Source of the DNA: Pseudomonas graminis
Lineage (GTDB): Bacteria; Pseudomonadota; Gammaproteobacteria; Pseudomonadales; Pseudomonadaceae
NCBI RefSeq assembly: GCF_004364335.1
Contig: NZ_SOCR01000005.1
Location: forward strand, 310,001 to 374,000
DNA: 64,000 bases
Direction: 5' to 3'
The notes beneath the pieces are model-generated. The model saw only the letters and a program-made list of their open reading frames with translations, was not told the DNA's origin and ran no database searches. How positions within the stretch are numbered: position 1 is the stretch's first letter; every line of letters starts with the position of its first letter. A program made the translations under genes and the position numbers. Shown here piece after piece: positions 27,668 through 36,499 of this stretch.

Positions 27668-29479
27668 CTAAACCGTCGACTTGACCTCAACATTCAACCC
27701 CAACATCTCGCGGGCGATCCGGTCGGCATCGACGAAGGCGCGCGAATAGCTGCCCGAGGACGGGACGTAGTGGTTGTAATAAGTGGAGCCTTCGACAAGA
27801 GGGCCGGTTATCCACAGATTGGGTTGCGCTCGGCCTTCGCTGTCGACAAGCACGCCCTCTCCATCGTCATTCAGGCTGTGGATAATTCCGTTTTTCTTGA
27901 GCGAGCGGATGATTGCAGGCAGCGACGAAATGTTACAGGCATTGCTGACATGTGCCTTGATGACCCTTTGCAGGGGATTCAAACACGCCGCATGATGATT
28001 CATAAGAACCAGTTTGGTCGGCGCGCCGTCAGCCCTGTGGATAACTTGAGAGTGATGCACCCAGTGGACGATTCCCGCATCGGCCAGGGCCAACAGTTCC
28101 TGATGACGCTCCTTCTGCGGCCCGGCGACCATTCGATTGACGTGGGGCGCGTATGCTTCGAAGAAGATACGGTTTGAATCAGTGGTTAGTCCCCGGTTAT
28201 CCACAACGCGGCGGAGCTGTTCACGACAACTTCTCCACACTTCGATCGCAGCTTTGATCGGACTCGAATCAAGCCCCAGTAGACTCTGCTCGATATCGCG
28301 GGCGATGAATGCGCGCATGGCCTGAGGATAATCACTAGCGTCCATGGTCGACTTGCGCGGGTTATGCACACCCTCATCCAAAGCCAACACCTGGAAACGC
28401 ACGGCCATTTCCGCCGCCACGCTCTCAAGCCGGCCCATGTAATGGGCGCGCGCAATCTCTGCTTTGATCTTTAGTGCCGATTCGCCTTTTTGGGACGCAA
28501 TCATCCCGAAGTATTCCGCGAGCATTTCAGCTTTGATCAACGGAAGGACCTGCTGCTCGAAATCCAGGCCGTCAGGGTTTTCCGCACGCAGACTCGCCAC
28601 GGCCGGCAATGTGAAAATAAACGCAGCGTTCGAGGTCCGATGGGGCGCGATGTCCGGCCGGGTGCGGTACGGCAGACCACTGCGGGAGAACATATAGATA
28701 GTCGGTTCCCTTCCGCCCGGCACATAGCGCAACCCGTCCGCCACTTCGCGAAACTGGCCTCCGCGCCCGACCGTTAGACTCGCGACAACATCCATCGCAG
28801 TCAGGCCCAGCCCTTCGATCCCAACCGCTCCTGTGGATAACTCGGTATCGAGCGATTCGTGCTGTGAATACGCGACGGATGTTGGGTGCAGCCATCCGTT
28901 CGAACGCTGCACCGGCTGCGCGTGACCAACGGCAATTGCCAGCCAATCCACTGCACAACTCAACTCACCTGTGGACAGAATAAACTGGCCCATGTCGGTG
29001 TGTTCAATGTTATCCACAGCGTGAGAATGATGAATGACGCTCACGTTTTTCGGCAAACTGAGCGTCACCTGTTCATAAGTCCACGCCAGATACTCCCCCA
29101 GCCAAGGGCGCGGTAGGAACTCATTGGGCTGCACGCTGCGTTCCGCCGATTTAAAACGCAGGCACCATTCGTAAAAGCTTGGCCCTTGCCGTCCCACGTG
29201 TCCGTCGAGGGCGGGCGTGTCCGGAAACATCGAAATCTGCGAAGCGACGGTGTTGAGCATCAGGTATTCAGGCTGGTCGACGGCGTGCAAGCCTGGCCCC
29301 GGGGATTGGGGGTCGAATACGTTTACTTCAATGCGCCGGGCCGTGTTGACCCCTAGCGCACAGATACGCTCCAGCACCGTCAGCCCGCGTGAGCCACAAC
29401 CGACAATTCCGATCCTGATAGCGGGTTTTTCCAGACCTGGGGATAACTTTTCGCCCGGCAGTGCTGTGCTCAGTTCCAT
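27668..29479 (-). CDS. FAD/NAD(P)-binding oxidoreductase-like protein, last gene of the hydrazine-type operon
   Basis: 603-residue protein of the FAD-NAD(P)-binding family (PF13454 type). An N-terminal Rossmann motif IRIGIVGCGSRGLTVLERI (from residue ~21) binds FAD; a second nucleotide-binding stretch surrounds AVGIEGLGLTAMDVVASL. The rest shows HNPRKSTMDASDYPQAMRAF and a C-terminal ITGPLVEGSTYYNHYVPSSG. Its ATG overlaps the sbnB stop by 10 bases, so it belongs to the operon. The reaction is unknown; a redox step on the product is an inference. The coding sequence holds six perfect DnaA-box 9-mers, one using a rare TTA Leu and one a rare ATA Ile codon. Confidence 0.8.
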   Translation of the reverse strand: MELSTALPGEKLSPGLEKPAIRIGIVGCGSRGLTVLERICALGVNTARRIEVNVFDPQSPGPGLHAVDQPEYLMLNTVASQISMFPDTPALDGHVGRQGPSFYEWCLRFKSAERSVQPNEFLPRPWLGEYLAWTYEQVTLSLPKNVSVIHHSHAVDNIEHTDMGQFILSTGELSCAVDWLAIAVGHAQPVQRSNGWLHPTSVAYSQHESLDTELSTGAVGIEGLGLTAMDVVASLTVGRGGQFREVADGLRYVPGGREPTIYMFSRSGLPYRTRPDIAPHRTSNAAFIFTLPAVASLRAENPDGLDFEQQVLPLIKAEMLAEYFGMIASQKGESALKIKAEIARAHYMGRLESVAAEMAVRFQVLALDEGVHNPRKSTMDASDYPQAMRAFIARDIEQSLLGLDSSPIKAAIEVWRSCREQLRRVVDNRGLTTDSNRIFFEAYAPHVNRMVAGPQKERHQELLALADAGIVHWVHHSQVIHRADGAPTKLVLMNHHAACLNPLQRVIKAHVSNACNISSLPAIIRSLKKNGIIHSLNDDGEGVLVDSEGRAQPNLWITGPLVEGSTYYNHYVPSSGSYSRAFVDADRIAREMLGLNVEVKSTV

Positions 29480-30477
29480 CTCAGGGTTTCTCCGAAGAAC
29501 GAGTCAATGGCGATGCCACGGGACTCTGCCAGCGCGGTATCAACGATGAATTTGCTAAGCGCCAGGTCCAGCACGCCCAGGCCGAACGGCGAGAAGATCG
29601 AGGGCTTCGCGGGGTCTAGCTCGACCTCGCCACGGATGAGGCCGGCCAGCGTGCCGTTCATGAAAGCGCGGCCGCTAGTTAACTGCTCGGCCAGGTGCGG
29701 CGATGTGTTGGCTTTCATGCAGTGCTCAATATCGTCGCAAAGATTGTTGGCCTCCAATAGCAGCTGTGGGGCGATGTCCCGCAACGAGATGTTCAACACG
29801 ACCTGCCCGGCGCGAAACCCCATTGGCGGTTTGACGTACGGCTCGCCGGCCGTGGTGGCGAAGATCACCAACTCGGCTGCCAGCGCTTGCTCCAGCGAGC
29901 CCGTCCGTGCTGTGCATAAGTCAGCGCTTTCGATAAAGACAGTCAAAGCGTCCGCAGACGCATCGTCGAAATCGTGCACGACGGCGTGGCCGATGTCCCA
30001 TCCCTCGACGCTGAGCATTCGCGCGATGTTGCGGGCAATCACACCTGCGCCGATAAATCCTGCTGACGCAGCTTTACGTGACTGACCCTTGAGCCAGTAA
30101 GCCCCTGACACCGCCGAAGCGGCCGTTCTTACTGCGCTGATCTGTGCGCCTTCAAGGCAGGCGTAGGGATAGCCGGTCTCGCAGTCATTGAGGATCACCA
30201 CTGCCGACGCTCTCGGTTTTTGCTGCGCGACATTGCCGGGAAAACTGGAGATCCACTTGATTCCCGCCACGGCGTCCTCTCCCTCCAGGGCCGCCGGCAG
30301 CGCGATGATCCGGTTGGCGGGCTGTTGAGGGAAACGCAGAAAGTAGCTGTCCGGATTGAGGGTCTGGCCGTCATGGTGCTGCAGATACACCTGCTCGATG
30401 CGTCGCACCATGTCACGGGCGTGGCTGTCGAGAATGTCTTTGATCACAGCGCCGGGGATCACGTGAAAGTCAGACAT
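29470..30477 (-). CDS. sbnB: SbnB-type dehydrogenase, 2,3-diaminopropionate synthesis
   Basis: 335-residue NAD-dependent enzyme of the ornithine cyclodeaminase/mu-crystallin family. SbnB oxidises N-(1-amino-1-carboxy-2-ethyl)-glutamate (ACEGA) to release L-2,3-diaminopropionate and 2-oxoglutarate. Visible features are the substrate region AGIKWISSFPGNVAQQKPRASA, a Rossmann motif SAGFIGAGVIARNIARML and DIEHCMKANTSPHLAEQ, which is typical of SbnB and absent in true ornithine cyclodeaminases. It overlaps sbnA by 8 bases, a pairing that strengthens the call. Confidence 0.9.
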   Translation of the reverse strand: MSDFHVIPGAVIKDILDSHARDMVRRIEQVYLQHHDGQTLNPDSYFLRFPQQPANRIIALPAALEGEDAVAGIKWISSFPGNVAQQKPRASAVVILNDCETGYPYACLEGAQISAVRTAASAVSGAYWLKGQSRKAASAGFIGAGVIARNIARMLSVEGWDIGHAVVHDFDDASADALTVFIESADLCTARTGSLEQALAAELVIFATTAGEPYVKPPMGFRAGQVVLNISLRDIAPQLLLEANNLCDDIEHCMKANTSPHLAEQLTSGRAFMNGTLAGLIRGEVELDPAKPSIFSPFGLGVLDLALSKFIVDTALAESRGIAIDSFFGETLRWN

Positions 30478-31489
30478 TCAGCGCTTCTCCTTCAAAGGTG
30501 TGGACGTACTGCTTCAAATACCGGGTGATCGGCTGCGAGCTGAGCGCCGTCAGCTCGGCACGCCCGAACTTCTGCATGACCCACTCGTCGTTGTAGATGG
30601 TCTCAAGATAACGCTCGCCGGCGTCCGGCGAGATCGCAACGACAACGGCGTCTTTGGGTATTCCCAGCGAGGGCGCTGCCAACCCGGCCACCACCGTCCC
30701 GGTGGAACCGCCGGCCAGCACGCCATTGGACTTCGCCAACCAGCGACACATGGCCACGGTGGCGCGCTCATCCACCACTTGCTGCTTGTGCAAGTGATGG
30801 GCACGGAATATCGGCGGCATCTGGCTGGAGCCGAGTCCCGGAATGAACCGCGGGCCGGGGGCCTGACCGAAAGTCACTGAGCCCGCGCTGTCCACCGCGA
30901 TGATCTTGGTGCGCGGCGAATGCTTGCGGAAATACTGCACGCAGCCCATCAAGGTGCCGGTGGTGCCGGCGCCGACCACCAGATAGTCCAACGCCGGAAA
31001 GGCGATATGAATCGACCGCGCCGTGGTGTGTTCATGGGTCTTGGCGTTAGCCGGGTTGCTGTATTGGTTGAGCCATAGATGACGGGGATCACGGGCCACG
31101 GCATCGCGGATGTAACGGATGCGCGTGCCGAGATAACCGTCGTTGTCATCGCGCTCGGTGACGATGACGATCTGTGCGCCGAATGCCTCCATCATCTTGA
31201 TGTTGTGCAGGTTGGTATTGGGGTCAACAACACAGCAGAACTTATAGCCGCGCTCGGCACAAATCATCGCCAGCGCCACCCCGAGATTTCCCGACGAGGA
31301 CTCGATCAGCACCGTGTCCTTGTGGATAAGTCGACGCTCAGCACAGGAGTCGATCAGGCCGATGGCCGTCTTCATCTTGATCGAGCCCGCAGGGTTGCAG
31401 GACTCAAGCTTCAGATGCAGGTTTTCAAAACCCAGCCCTTTTACCCTGACGAAGTTCGAATCGCCGACGATGTGGGAAATAAAATTCAT
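30470..31489 (-). CDS. sbnA: SbnA-type synthase, 2,3-diaminopropionate synthesis
   Basis: 339-residue PLP enzyme of the cysteine-synthase fold. SbnA joins O-phospho-L-serine and L-glutamate to ACEGA, the substrate of SbnB. The PLP lysine lies in ESCNPAGSIKMKTAIGL; the phosphate-binding loop reads VGAGTTGTLMG and the substrate loop ESSSGNLGVALAMIC. Its start overlaps the stop of the upstream N-hydroxylase gene (ATGA). Together with sbnB it supplies L-Dap, a building block in staphyloferrin B and several peptide antibiotics. Confidence 0.9.
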   Translation of the reverse strand: MNFISHIVGDSNFVRVKGLGFENLHLKLESCNPAGSIKMKTAIGLIDSCAERRLIHKDTVLIESSSGNLGVALAMICAERGYKFCCVVDPNTNLHNIKMMEAFGAQIVIVTERDDNDGYLGTRIRYIRDAVARDPRHLWLNQYSNPANAKTHEHTTARSIHIAFPALDYLVVGAGTTGTLMGCVQYFRKHSPRTKIIAVDSAGSVTFGQAPGPRFIPGLGSSQMPPIFRAHHLHKQQVVDERATVAMCRWLAKSNGVLAGGSTGTVVAGLAAPSLGIPKDAVVVAISPDAGERYLETIYNDEWVMQKFGRAELTALSSQPITRYLKQYVHTFEGEALNV

Positions 31490-32844
31490 GGCCGTGCCTC
31501 GACGGGCGCGGGCCGGGAGTGGCTCGGCAGGGTCACCACCGGCGCACGCTGCCGGGGCTGGGTCGCCAGCAGCGCATGGGTCAGGTGCTGCGCCCGTACG
31601 GCAACCATGGAAAACGACTGGGCGTCGCTGATGCCGTGGGTTTTTTCCGACGTGCCGTTAGCCAAAATCTGTACGCCTTCGCTGTGCTGCAGGGCGACGC
31701 GGTAATGCCGGTCGACCGCAAGCGTGCCGTCCTCGTCGCGCACCAGCCAGGGCTGCAGCAGGGTCAGCAGCGGCGGCACTGCAAGCTGCTCGTAGCCAGT
31801 GCCCAAGACAATGCCGTCGACGTAGAGCACGGTTTCAACACCGGTATTGCTGTCACGTAGCACCACCGAATAGGCATCGCCCACTTTTTCCACCGAGGCC
31901 ACTTCGGACCACGCATGCAGGTTCAGACGTCGGTGGCCGGTGACCTCGCCTTCGTACAGGAAGGAGTAAAGCGCCTGACTCTCGTCGACGTCGATGCCTG
32001 CGTAATTGGTCGAACGGATCTCTTCGAATACGCGATTGCGTCTGCCGGGCTCAAGGTCGTGGAAGTAGTCGATGTGCTCTGGCAGGAAGGCCATGTTGGG
32101 AAACTGACCCAACTGCCCCACCTTGAAACCCACACCGCGGTGCACCGAATGCACCTGCGTGGTGGGCGCGGCGCCGAGCAGGTGCGTTACCGCCTCCCCC
32201 GCGCTTTGACCCGAGCCCAGCACTAGCCAGCGCTGCGCGATAGGACCACCGCCAAGGTGGATGTTTTTCAGGTACTGAGATGTGTGGAAGACACGGCCGC
32301 CGAGATGCGGGCTGAACGCGTTCGGGATCCGGGGCAGGCTGCCGTGGGAAAGCACCAACCGTTTGGTGCGATAAGTGCCCTTCGCAGTAACGACATCAAC
32401 GCCCTTCAGGATGCCCTTTTCCGCCACCGGCAACACGTCGAGTACGCCTTCGTCGTAGGCAACGTAATCCTTGAGTTGCGCAGCGACCCAGGCGATGTAG
32501 TCGGACCATTCCACCCGGCTGGCCGGACGCCCGAGCAACCCGAACGTGTGCAGCCGACCCTTTTCCTTCAGGTACATGGCGAAGGAGAAGCGACTGCGCG
32601 GATTACGCGGCGTCACCAAGTCTCGAAAGACATGGTGGTTGATGTCGGTGCCCGCCAAGAGAAACGCGCCATGCCAGGTCGAATCACGCCCTTTTTCGAA
32701 GAAGCGAACGCGCTGGAAAGGCTTGCGGCCGTTGTCTTCCGCCTCATCCTCCAGCGCACAGGCCAGTGCGATACCGGCCGGGCCGAAGCCGACAGAGATG
32801 ACGTCCAGCATTTCACGCACACTTTCGATTTCATACTGAGTCAT
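31486..32844 (-). CDS. L-lysine/L-ornithine N-hydroxylase (IucD/PvdA/SidA family)
   Basis: 452-residue flavin N-monooxygenase using FAD, NADPH and O2 to hydroxylate a side-chain amine. FAD motif VISVGFGPAGIALACALE near residues 15-33; substrate region STWHGAFLLAGTDINHHVFRDL (in place of the LVT...-type lysine/ornithine loop); NADPH motif VLGSGQSAGEAVTHLL near residue 215; C-terminal GTGYEQLAVPPLL. The start at 32844 follows GGAAG with good spacing. In hydrazine biosynthesis such an enzyme makes N6-hydroxylysine, the partner for N-N bond formation, and the neighbours here fit that use better than a siderophore. Lysine versus ornithine cannot be decided from sequence. Confidence 0.87.
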   Translation of the reverse strand: MTQYEIESVREMLDVISVGFGPAGIALACALEDEAEDNGRKPFQRVRFFEKGRDSTWHGAFLLAGTDINHHVFRDLVTPRNPRSRFSFAMYLKEKGRLHTFGLLGRPASRVEWSDYIAWVAAQLKDYVAYDEGVLDVLPVAEKGILKGVDVVTAKGTYRTKRLVLSHGSLPRIPNAFSPHLGGRVFHTSQYLKNIHLGGGPIAQRWLVLGSGQSAGEAVTHLLGAAPTTQVHSVHRGVGFKVGQLGQFPNMAFLPEHIDYFHDLEPGRRNRVFEEIRSTNYAGIDVDESQALYSFLYEGEVTGHRRLNLHAWSEVASVEKVGDAYSVVLRDSNTGVETVLYVDGIVLGTGYEQLAVPPLLTLLQPWLVRDEDGTLAVDRHYRVALQHSEGVQILANGTSEKTHGISDAQSFSMVAVRAQHLTHALLATQPRQRAPVVTLPSHSRPAPVEARP

Positions 32845-32898
32845 GGTCTTTCTTCCTGAAAGTTGCAAAAGAGGTGGCAAGCGTTTGGGCAGGCCGCT

Positions 32899-33846
32899 TC
32901 AACACAGCAGACGTCGTTCATGGGCGTGCTCGTCGGTGTAAACCCACAGCGAAACCCGGGCGTGATCGTTCTCCCCGTCGCGGAAACTGACAGGACCGGC
33001 CGGGGTGGCAAATTGATCAAAACGCAGCGCGTCCATCAGTCCGCGCTGATCAGCGGCGGCTCGGTCAACCAATCCAAATGCCGCAAGTGTCTCGACGGCA
33101 TAAACCGGTGCCTGTTCGGCGTAGATCTGTTGATAAATCGCATTAAATGACTGCGCCTCGGCCAGATCTCCCGCAATGGGAAAGCTGATGACGTACACCG
33201 TGCCGGTTTGCGCCATCCCTTCCACCAGCGCAGGAGACGCGGCGTCGTCGGTGAATAAGATCGGCAATCCACAGCCGGCCGCACGGTTATCCACAAGGAA
33301 TTGCCGGCTGGCTTTCAACCGCCCGCAAAACACCACGGCGTCGGCGTTATTCACATCGTCCACCAGCTCGACTGTGGATAACTGCGCGGCTTCTTGCAGT
33401 TCATGCATCTGCTGGCGCCCGTGCAGGCTCGGGTCAGCGAACACAGCGAGCCGGTGCAGGCCTTCAGATTCAGCAACTTCGATAAGGCGCGTGGCCAGGA
33501 GTCGGTCAGACGCACAGATCCGGAACGTGGTGTCACCACTTCGGGTCAACGCTGCGCAGGTAGACGCGGGCAGGATCAGCGGAATCCCGGCCTGTGCATA
33601 ACGTTCCACCGCTGCGGCGGCAGAGTCGGACGCGAAGTGCCCAATCACAGCATCCACCTTCGCGTCGATGAAATGTCTTGCCGCCGCACGGCCACCCTCC
33701 GCGCTCGCGCCGTCATCAAAGTAGAAGTGGCGCGCGCGGCGCACATGGGGAAACAGATGACTGGACAGGTACACGCTGCGCAAGAAACCGCGCGCGTGCA
33801 GTGTGGTGCCGACGTCGAGTGCCGCGCAGATACCCAGGCGCATCAT
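32899..33846 (-). CDS. Binding-protein-like protein without signal peptide
   Basis: 315-residue protein of the branched-chain amino-acid binding-protein fold (LivK/AmiC type), with lobe-one stretch AARHFIDAKVDAVIGHFASDSA and ASTCAALTRSGDTTFRICASD. No signal peptide is present, so it should be cytoplasmic, like the amide sensor AmiC. It overlaps the flavoenzyme stop by 4 bases (ATGA) and is thus within the operon. It could sense a pathway product or carry a ligand; this is inference. Two perfect DnaA boxes lie in its coding sequence. Confidence 0.75.
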   Translation of the reverse strand: MMRLGICAALDVGTTLHARGFLRSVYLSSHLFPHVRRARHFYFDDGASAEGGRAAARHFIDAKVDAVIGHFASDSAAAAVERYAQAGIPLILPASTCAALTRSGDTTFRICASDRLLATRLIEVAESEGLHRLAVFADPSLHGRQQMHELQEAAQLSTVELVDDVNNADAVVFCGRLKASRQFLVDNRAAGCGLPILFTDDAASPALVEGMAQTGTVYVISFPIAGDLAEAQSFNAIYQQIYAEQAPVYAVETLAAFGLVDRAAADQRGLMDALRFDQFATPAGPVSFRDGENDHARVSLWVYTDEHAHERRLLC

Positions 33847-34967
33847 GACAGGGTCACCTCGGCAAACCGCGAAGGGCGGAACGCGTCCATGACCGACCTG
33901 TACGCCGCATCCATCATCACGCCGGACATCAACCCGCCCAGCTCGAGCGCCAGCAATTCGGCAACATTGGGGGCCATCTTGAAGCCGATGCCGCAAAACC
34001 CTGAGGCCAGAAACACGTGGCTTTTGGCGCTGGTGCGACCGATCAGCGGGCGACCGTCTTCGGTATACGCATCCCAGCCAACCTGTGTGACCACCGGCAA
34101 ACTGTGGTGCTGGTCATAGCCGAGACGACAGACACGGTCCATGACGTCTTGCTCGTTATCCAGCGGCGCCATGTTCAGCTGATCCGCATGTTCTGCGCGC
34201 TGGCGCCGGTGGCCGCCCACTTGCACAAGATTGCGTCCCAGCGGCAGCAGGTAGGTATTCAGATGGTGAGCAATGATCGGCATGCTCGGAGCCTGGTCGC
34301 AGCCGAAGCGCGTGAACGGAATCGTCCGCGCATGCACCGCATTGTGTGGCCTGGGTAACGGGCCGCTGGCGCCACAGGCATCGACGACCCACGTCGCTTC
34401 CAGGCACAGCTTGCCAGCATGAACCTGAATATAGCCGTCCAGTTCGACGCAACGGTCAACGGCCAGGTGATCGAGGTAGGTCGCTTTTTCACTGACGTAG
34501 CGGCACAGATTCGAAACTGCGACACGGGCGTCAACCGTCCCGCCACTGCGTTCGATGAGCAGGCATTCGCCGGCGCAAAACGGCGAGAAACGCCCGTTAT
34601 CCAGCGCATCGACAGAGGCGTGCAGCTCAATGCTCTCGGACCCTTCGCTGTCCACCGCTTCCAGGTATTGCCCACATACTTCAGCGCTGGCGATGTAAGC
34701 GACGCCACTGCGATTCAATGCGCTTTCGTAGAGGGCGTGGACGATGCCTGGATTGCCGAAAAGTGATCCGCGGCGAGTCAAGGGACGCAGCGCGGGATCC
34801 AGCTCCAGACCGCGAACGATGCCGCCCGTGTCCCGCGTTGCGCCCTGGGCGCCAGCGATGCCTTTCTCCATCAGCGCCACATCAAGGCCGCTTTCAACCA
34901 GCGCCGCTGCGATCGAAGCGCCCATGATGCCGGCTCCGATCACGATCACATCAAATGAAGTTTTCAT
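33843..34967 (-). CDS. FAD-dependent oxidoreductase, glycine oxidase-like (DAO family)
   Basis: 374-residue flavoenzyme of the D-amino-acid oxidase/glycine oxidase family. The dinucleotide motif is VIVIGAGIMGASIAAALVESG near the N-terminus, with ATRDTGGIVRGLELDP after it and a C-terminal FAD segment GFCGIGFKMAPNVAELLALEL. In the actinobacterial s56-p1 pathway a related enzyme (Spb39) oxidatively cleaves the lysine-hydrazine adduct to release the hydrazino acid and an aldehyde. Position beside the cupin and MetRS-like genes supports the same role here. Confidence 0.8.
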   Translation of the reverse strand: MKTSFDVIVIGAGIMGASIAAALVESGLDVALMEKGIAGAQGATRDTGGIVRGLELDPALRPLTRRGSLFGNPGIVHALYESALNRSGVAYIASAEVCGQYLEAVDSEGSESIELHASVDALDNGRFSPFCAGECLLIERSGGTVDARVAVSNLCRYVSEKATYLDHLAVDRCVELDGYIQVHAGKLCLEATWVVDACGASGPLPRPHNAVHARTIPFTRFGCDQAPSMPIIAHHLNTYLLPLGRNLVQVGGHRRQRAEHADQLNMAPLDNEQDVMDRVCRLGYDQHHSLPVVTQVGWDAYTEDGRPLIGRTSAKSHVFLASGFCGIGFKMAPNVAELLALELGGLMSGVMMDAAYRSVMDAFRPSRFAEVTLS

Positions 34968-34987
34968 CGTCGTCGCGCGCCTCTCGG

Positions 34988-36499
34988 TCAGATTTCGTAC
35001 TCGACCGCACTGACATACACCAGCTGTTGCAGGACTTCGTTTTCAGTGAAGCGGCAGTAGCGCAGGATCTGTTTCGCCAGGTCCGGGAACACCGGCGCGC
35101 CGATGGCACCGATGAGCGCCATGTACGGCAGAATCCGCTTGCCGAGGGTCTGGCGATCACGGGCGGCGTTGATGATGTCCGACAGCAATACCGCGAGCCC
35201 CTTCATGCTGAAGTGATCCACCGAAGTGGCTTCGAACCAGCGCGCTACCAAAATCTTGAGGGCCGCTGCGTCCGCCGCACTGACTTTCAGGCTGTCGCCT
35301 TCGACCCGCTCGCGCTCGGCCTGGGCGGCCAGCTTCACCAGCACTTCGTTGAAGGTTTGCTCACGCCAGGCGGAGAACTTCTCGACATCGAAATCATCGG
35401 TGTCCTGCTCCGGCGCGATCAGTGCCAGATAGAAGCGCGCGCTGTCGGTGCAGGCCTCTGCCACCAAGTCCCGCGCCCAGATAGCATAGTTGCGGCTGGT
35501 GGAAAGGTTCTTGCCGTTCAAGGTCAGGAACTGGTTGGTGTAGAAGGTCTGGCGCATGCGATAGCCGTGCATGGTCTGCAGTAGAGACGGGTAAACCATC
35601 ATGTGACTGAAGGCGCAGTCGTAACCCATGAAATGCACCAGCCGGCCTTTGCCGGAGCGGCAGTATTCGTCGTACTCCCATGGCGCAAGCTTGTGTTCGT
35701 TCAAGTATTCGCGAAAGGCCGCCAGGTAACCGGACAGCCCCATGACCCAGGTGTGTATGCGCCGGCTGCCATCCGGCTTGAGATCCAGCCCGCCGTCCTG
35801 GGGTCGGGTAATGCCCCAATCCACCGGACCGATTTCGAATTCCTCCTCCAGGAAACGGCGGATGAAAGGCCGCAGCGGCGCATGTTCGAACGTGCTTTTG
35901 AGGTGGTTGCGGAAGTTCGACAGGGCCAGAAATTCGCGCTCTATTGGCCGCCAGATCATGGGGGCCGCGCATAACTTGCAGCGGAAGTTGGTCATCTTCG
36001 AGGCATTGGGGGTATGGGCGCATTCTTCGCACTGGCTGGCATCCGAGTCCGAGCCACAGTGATCGCAGTTACCCCGCCCGAAGGCTTCGTAGCCCCACTT
36101 GTCACAGTGTTCGCAATACGGTTCCTGGCTGACCTTTTTGTAAATGGCACCCGCCTTCACCGCGTACTCATACATCTCCTCCACGGCGTTCTTGAAGTAG
36201 CTGTTGCCGTACGGGCGCATCCAGAAATCCACCTGGATGCCCATCTTCTTCAGCGTGTCGTTGATTTTGTCGGTGTTCTCCAGCGCCAGCGTTTGAGGCG
36301 CACGGTCCAGTTCGATACCTCGACGCAGCATGTAGGACTGATAGTCATCGGAGTATGAGACGAGGGTGCAATCGTGGCCGCGTTGGCGTTGAGCGCGGGT
36401 GTAGATGTCTGCGGCGAGAAAAGGGCCTGCCATATGACCAATGTGCAAATCACCATTAGGCGTCGGCGGCGTGATCGTAACGAGTAACTTACCCATCAT
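34988..36499 (-). CDS. Methionyl-tRNA synthetase-like protein, hydrazine synthetase subunit
   Basis: 503-residue class I aminoacyl-tRNA-synthetase homologue. HIGH motif at residues 19-22 (NGDLHIGHM). Four CxxC pairs at about 129-132, 145-148, 157-160 and 174-177 form the zinc knuckles of MetRS-type enzymes. The KMSKS site is degenerate, NGKNLSTSR at about 328-336. The C-terminal helical part is short, and no tRNA-binding EMAP-type domain is seen. In hydrazine synthetases such as Spb40 a MetRS-like domain is joined to a cupin and links N-hydroxylysine to an amino acid. Here the cupin is a separate gene directly upstream whose stop overlaps this start. A housekeeping MetG role is unlikely. Confidence 0.85.
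   Translation of the reverse strand: MMGKLLVTITPPTPNGDLHIGHMAGPFLAADIYTRAQRQRGHDCTLVSYSDDYQSYMLRRGIELDRAPQTLALENTDKINDTLKKMGIQVDFWMRPYGNSYFKNAVEEMYEYAVKAGAIYKKVSQEPYCEHCDKWGYEAFGRGNCDHCGSDSDASQCEECAHTPNASKMTNFRCKLCAAPMIWRPIEREFLALSNFRNHLKSTFEHAPLRPFIRRFLEEEFEIGPVDWGITRPQDGGLDLKPDGSRRIHTWVMGLSGYLAAFREYLNEHKLAPWEYDEYCRSGKGRLVHFMGYDCAFSHMMVYPSLLQTMHGYRMRQTFYTNQFLTLNGKNLSTSRNYAIWARDLVAEACTDSARFYLALIAPEQDTDDFDVEKFSAWREQTFNEVLVKLAAQAERERVEGDSLKVSAADAAALKILVARWFEATSVDHFSMKGLAVLLSDIINAARDRQTLGKRILPYMALIGAIGAPVFPDLAKQILRYCRFTENEVLQQLVYVSAVEYEI

Larger units (their letters stand above)
27808..33381. repeat. Cluster of DnaA-box 9-mers inside coding sequence
   Basis: Nine perfect TTATCCACA/TGTGGATAA sequences lie inside three genes: 27808, 27877, 28034, 28197, 28832 and 29010 in the FAD/NAD(P) gene, 31321 in sbnA, and 33287 and 33373 in the binding-protein gene. 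They occur on both strands and in different frames. Those at 28832 and 33373 are read as TTA-TCC-ACA (Leu-Ser-Thr), using the rare TTA codon; the one at 27808 uses rare ATA. TGTGCATAA near-matches lie at 29911 and 33593. Confidence 0.7.

Noticed and set aside
34988..36499. A second housekeeping methionyl-tRNA synthetase
   Set aside because: KMSKS is degenerate, no C-terminal tRNA-binding domain is seen, and the gene is coupled to biosynthetic genes.
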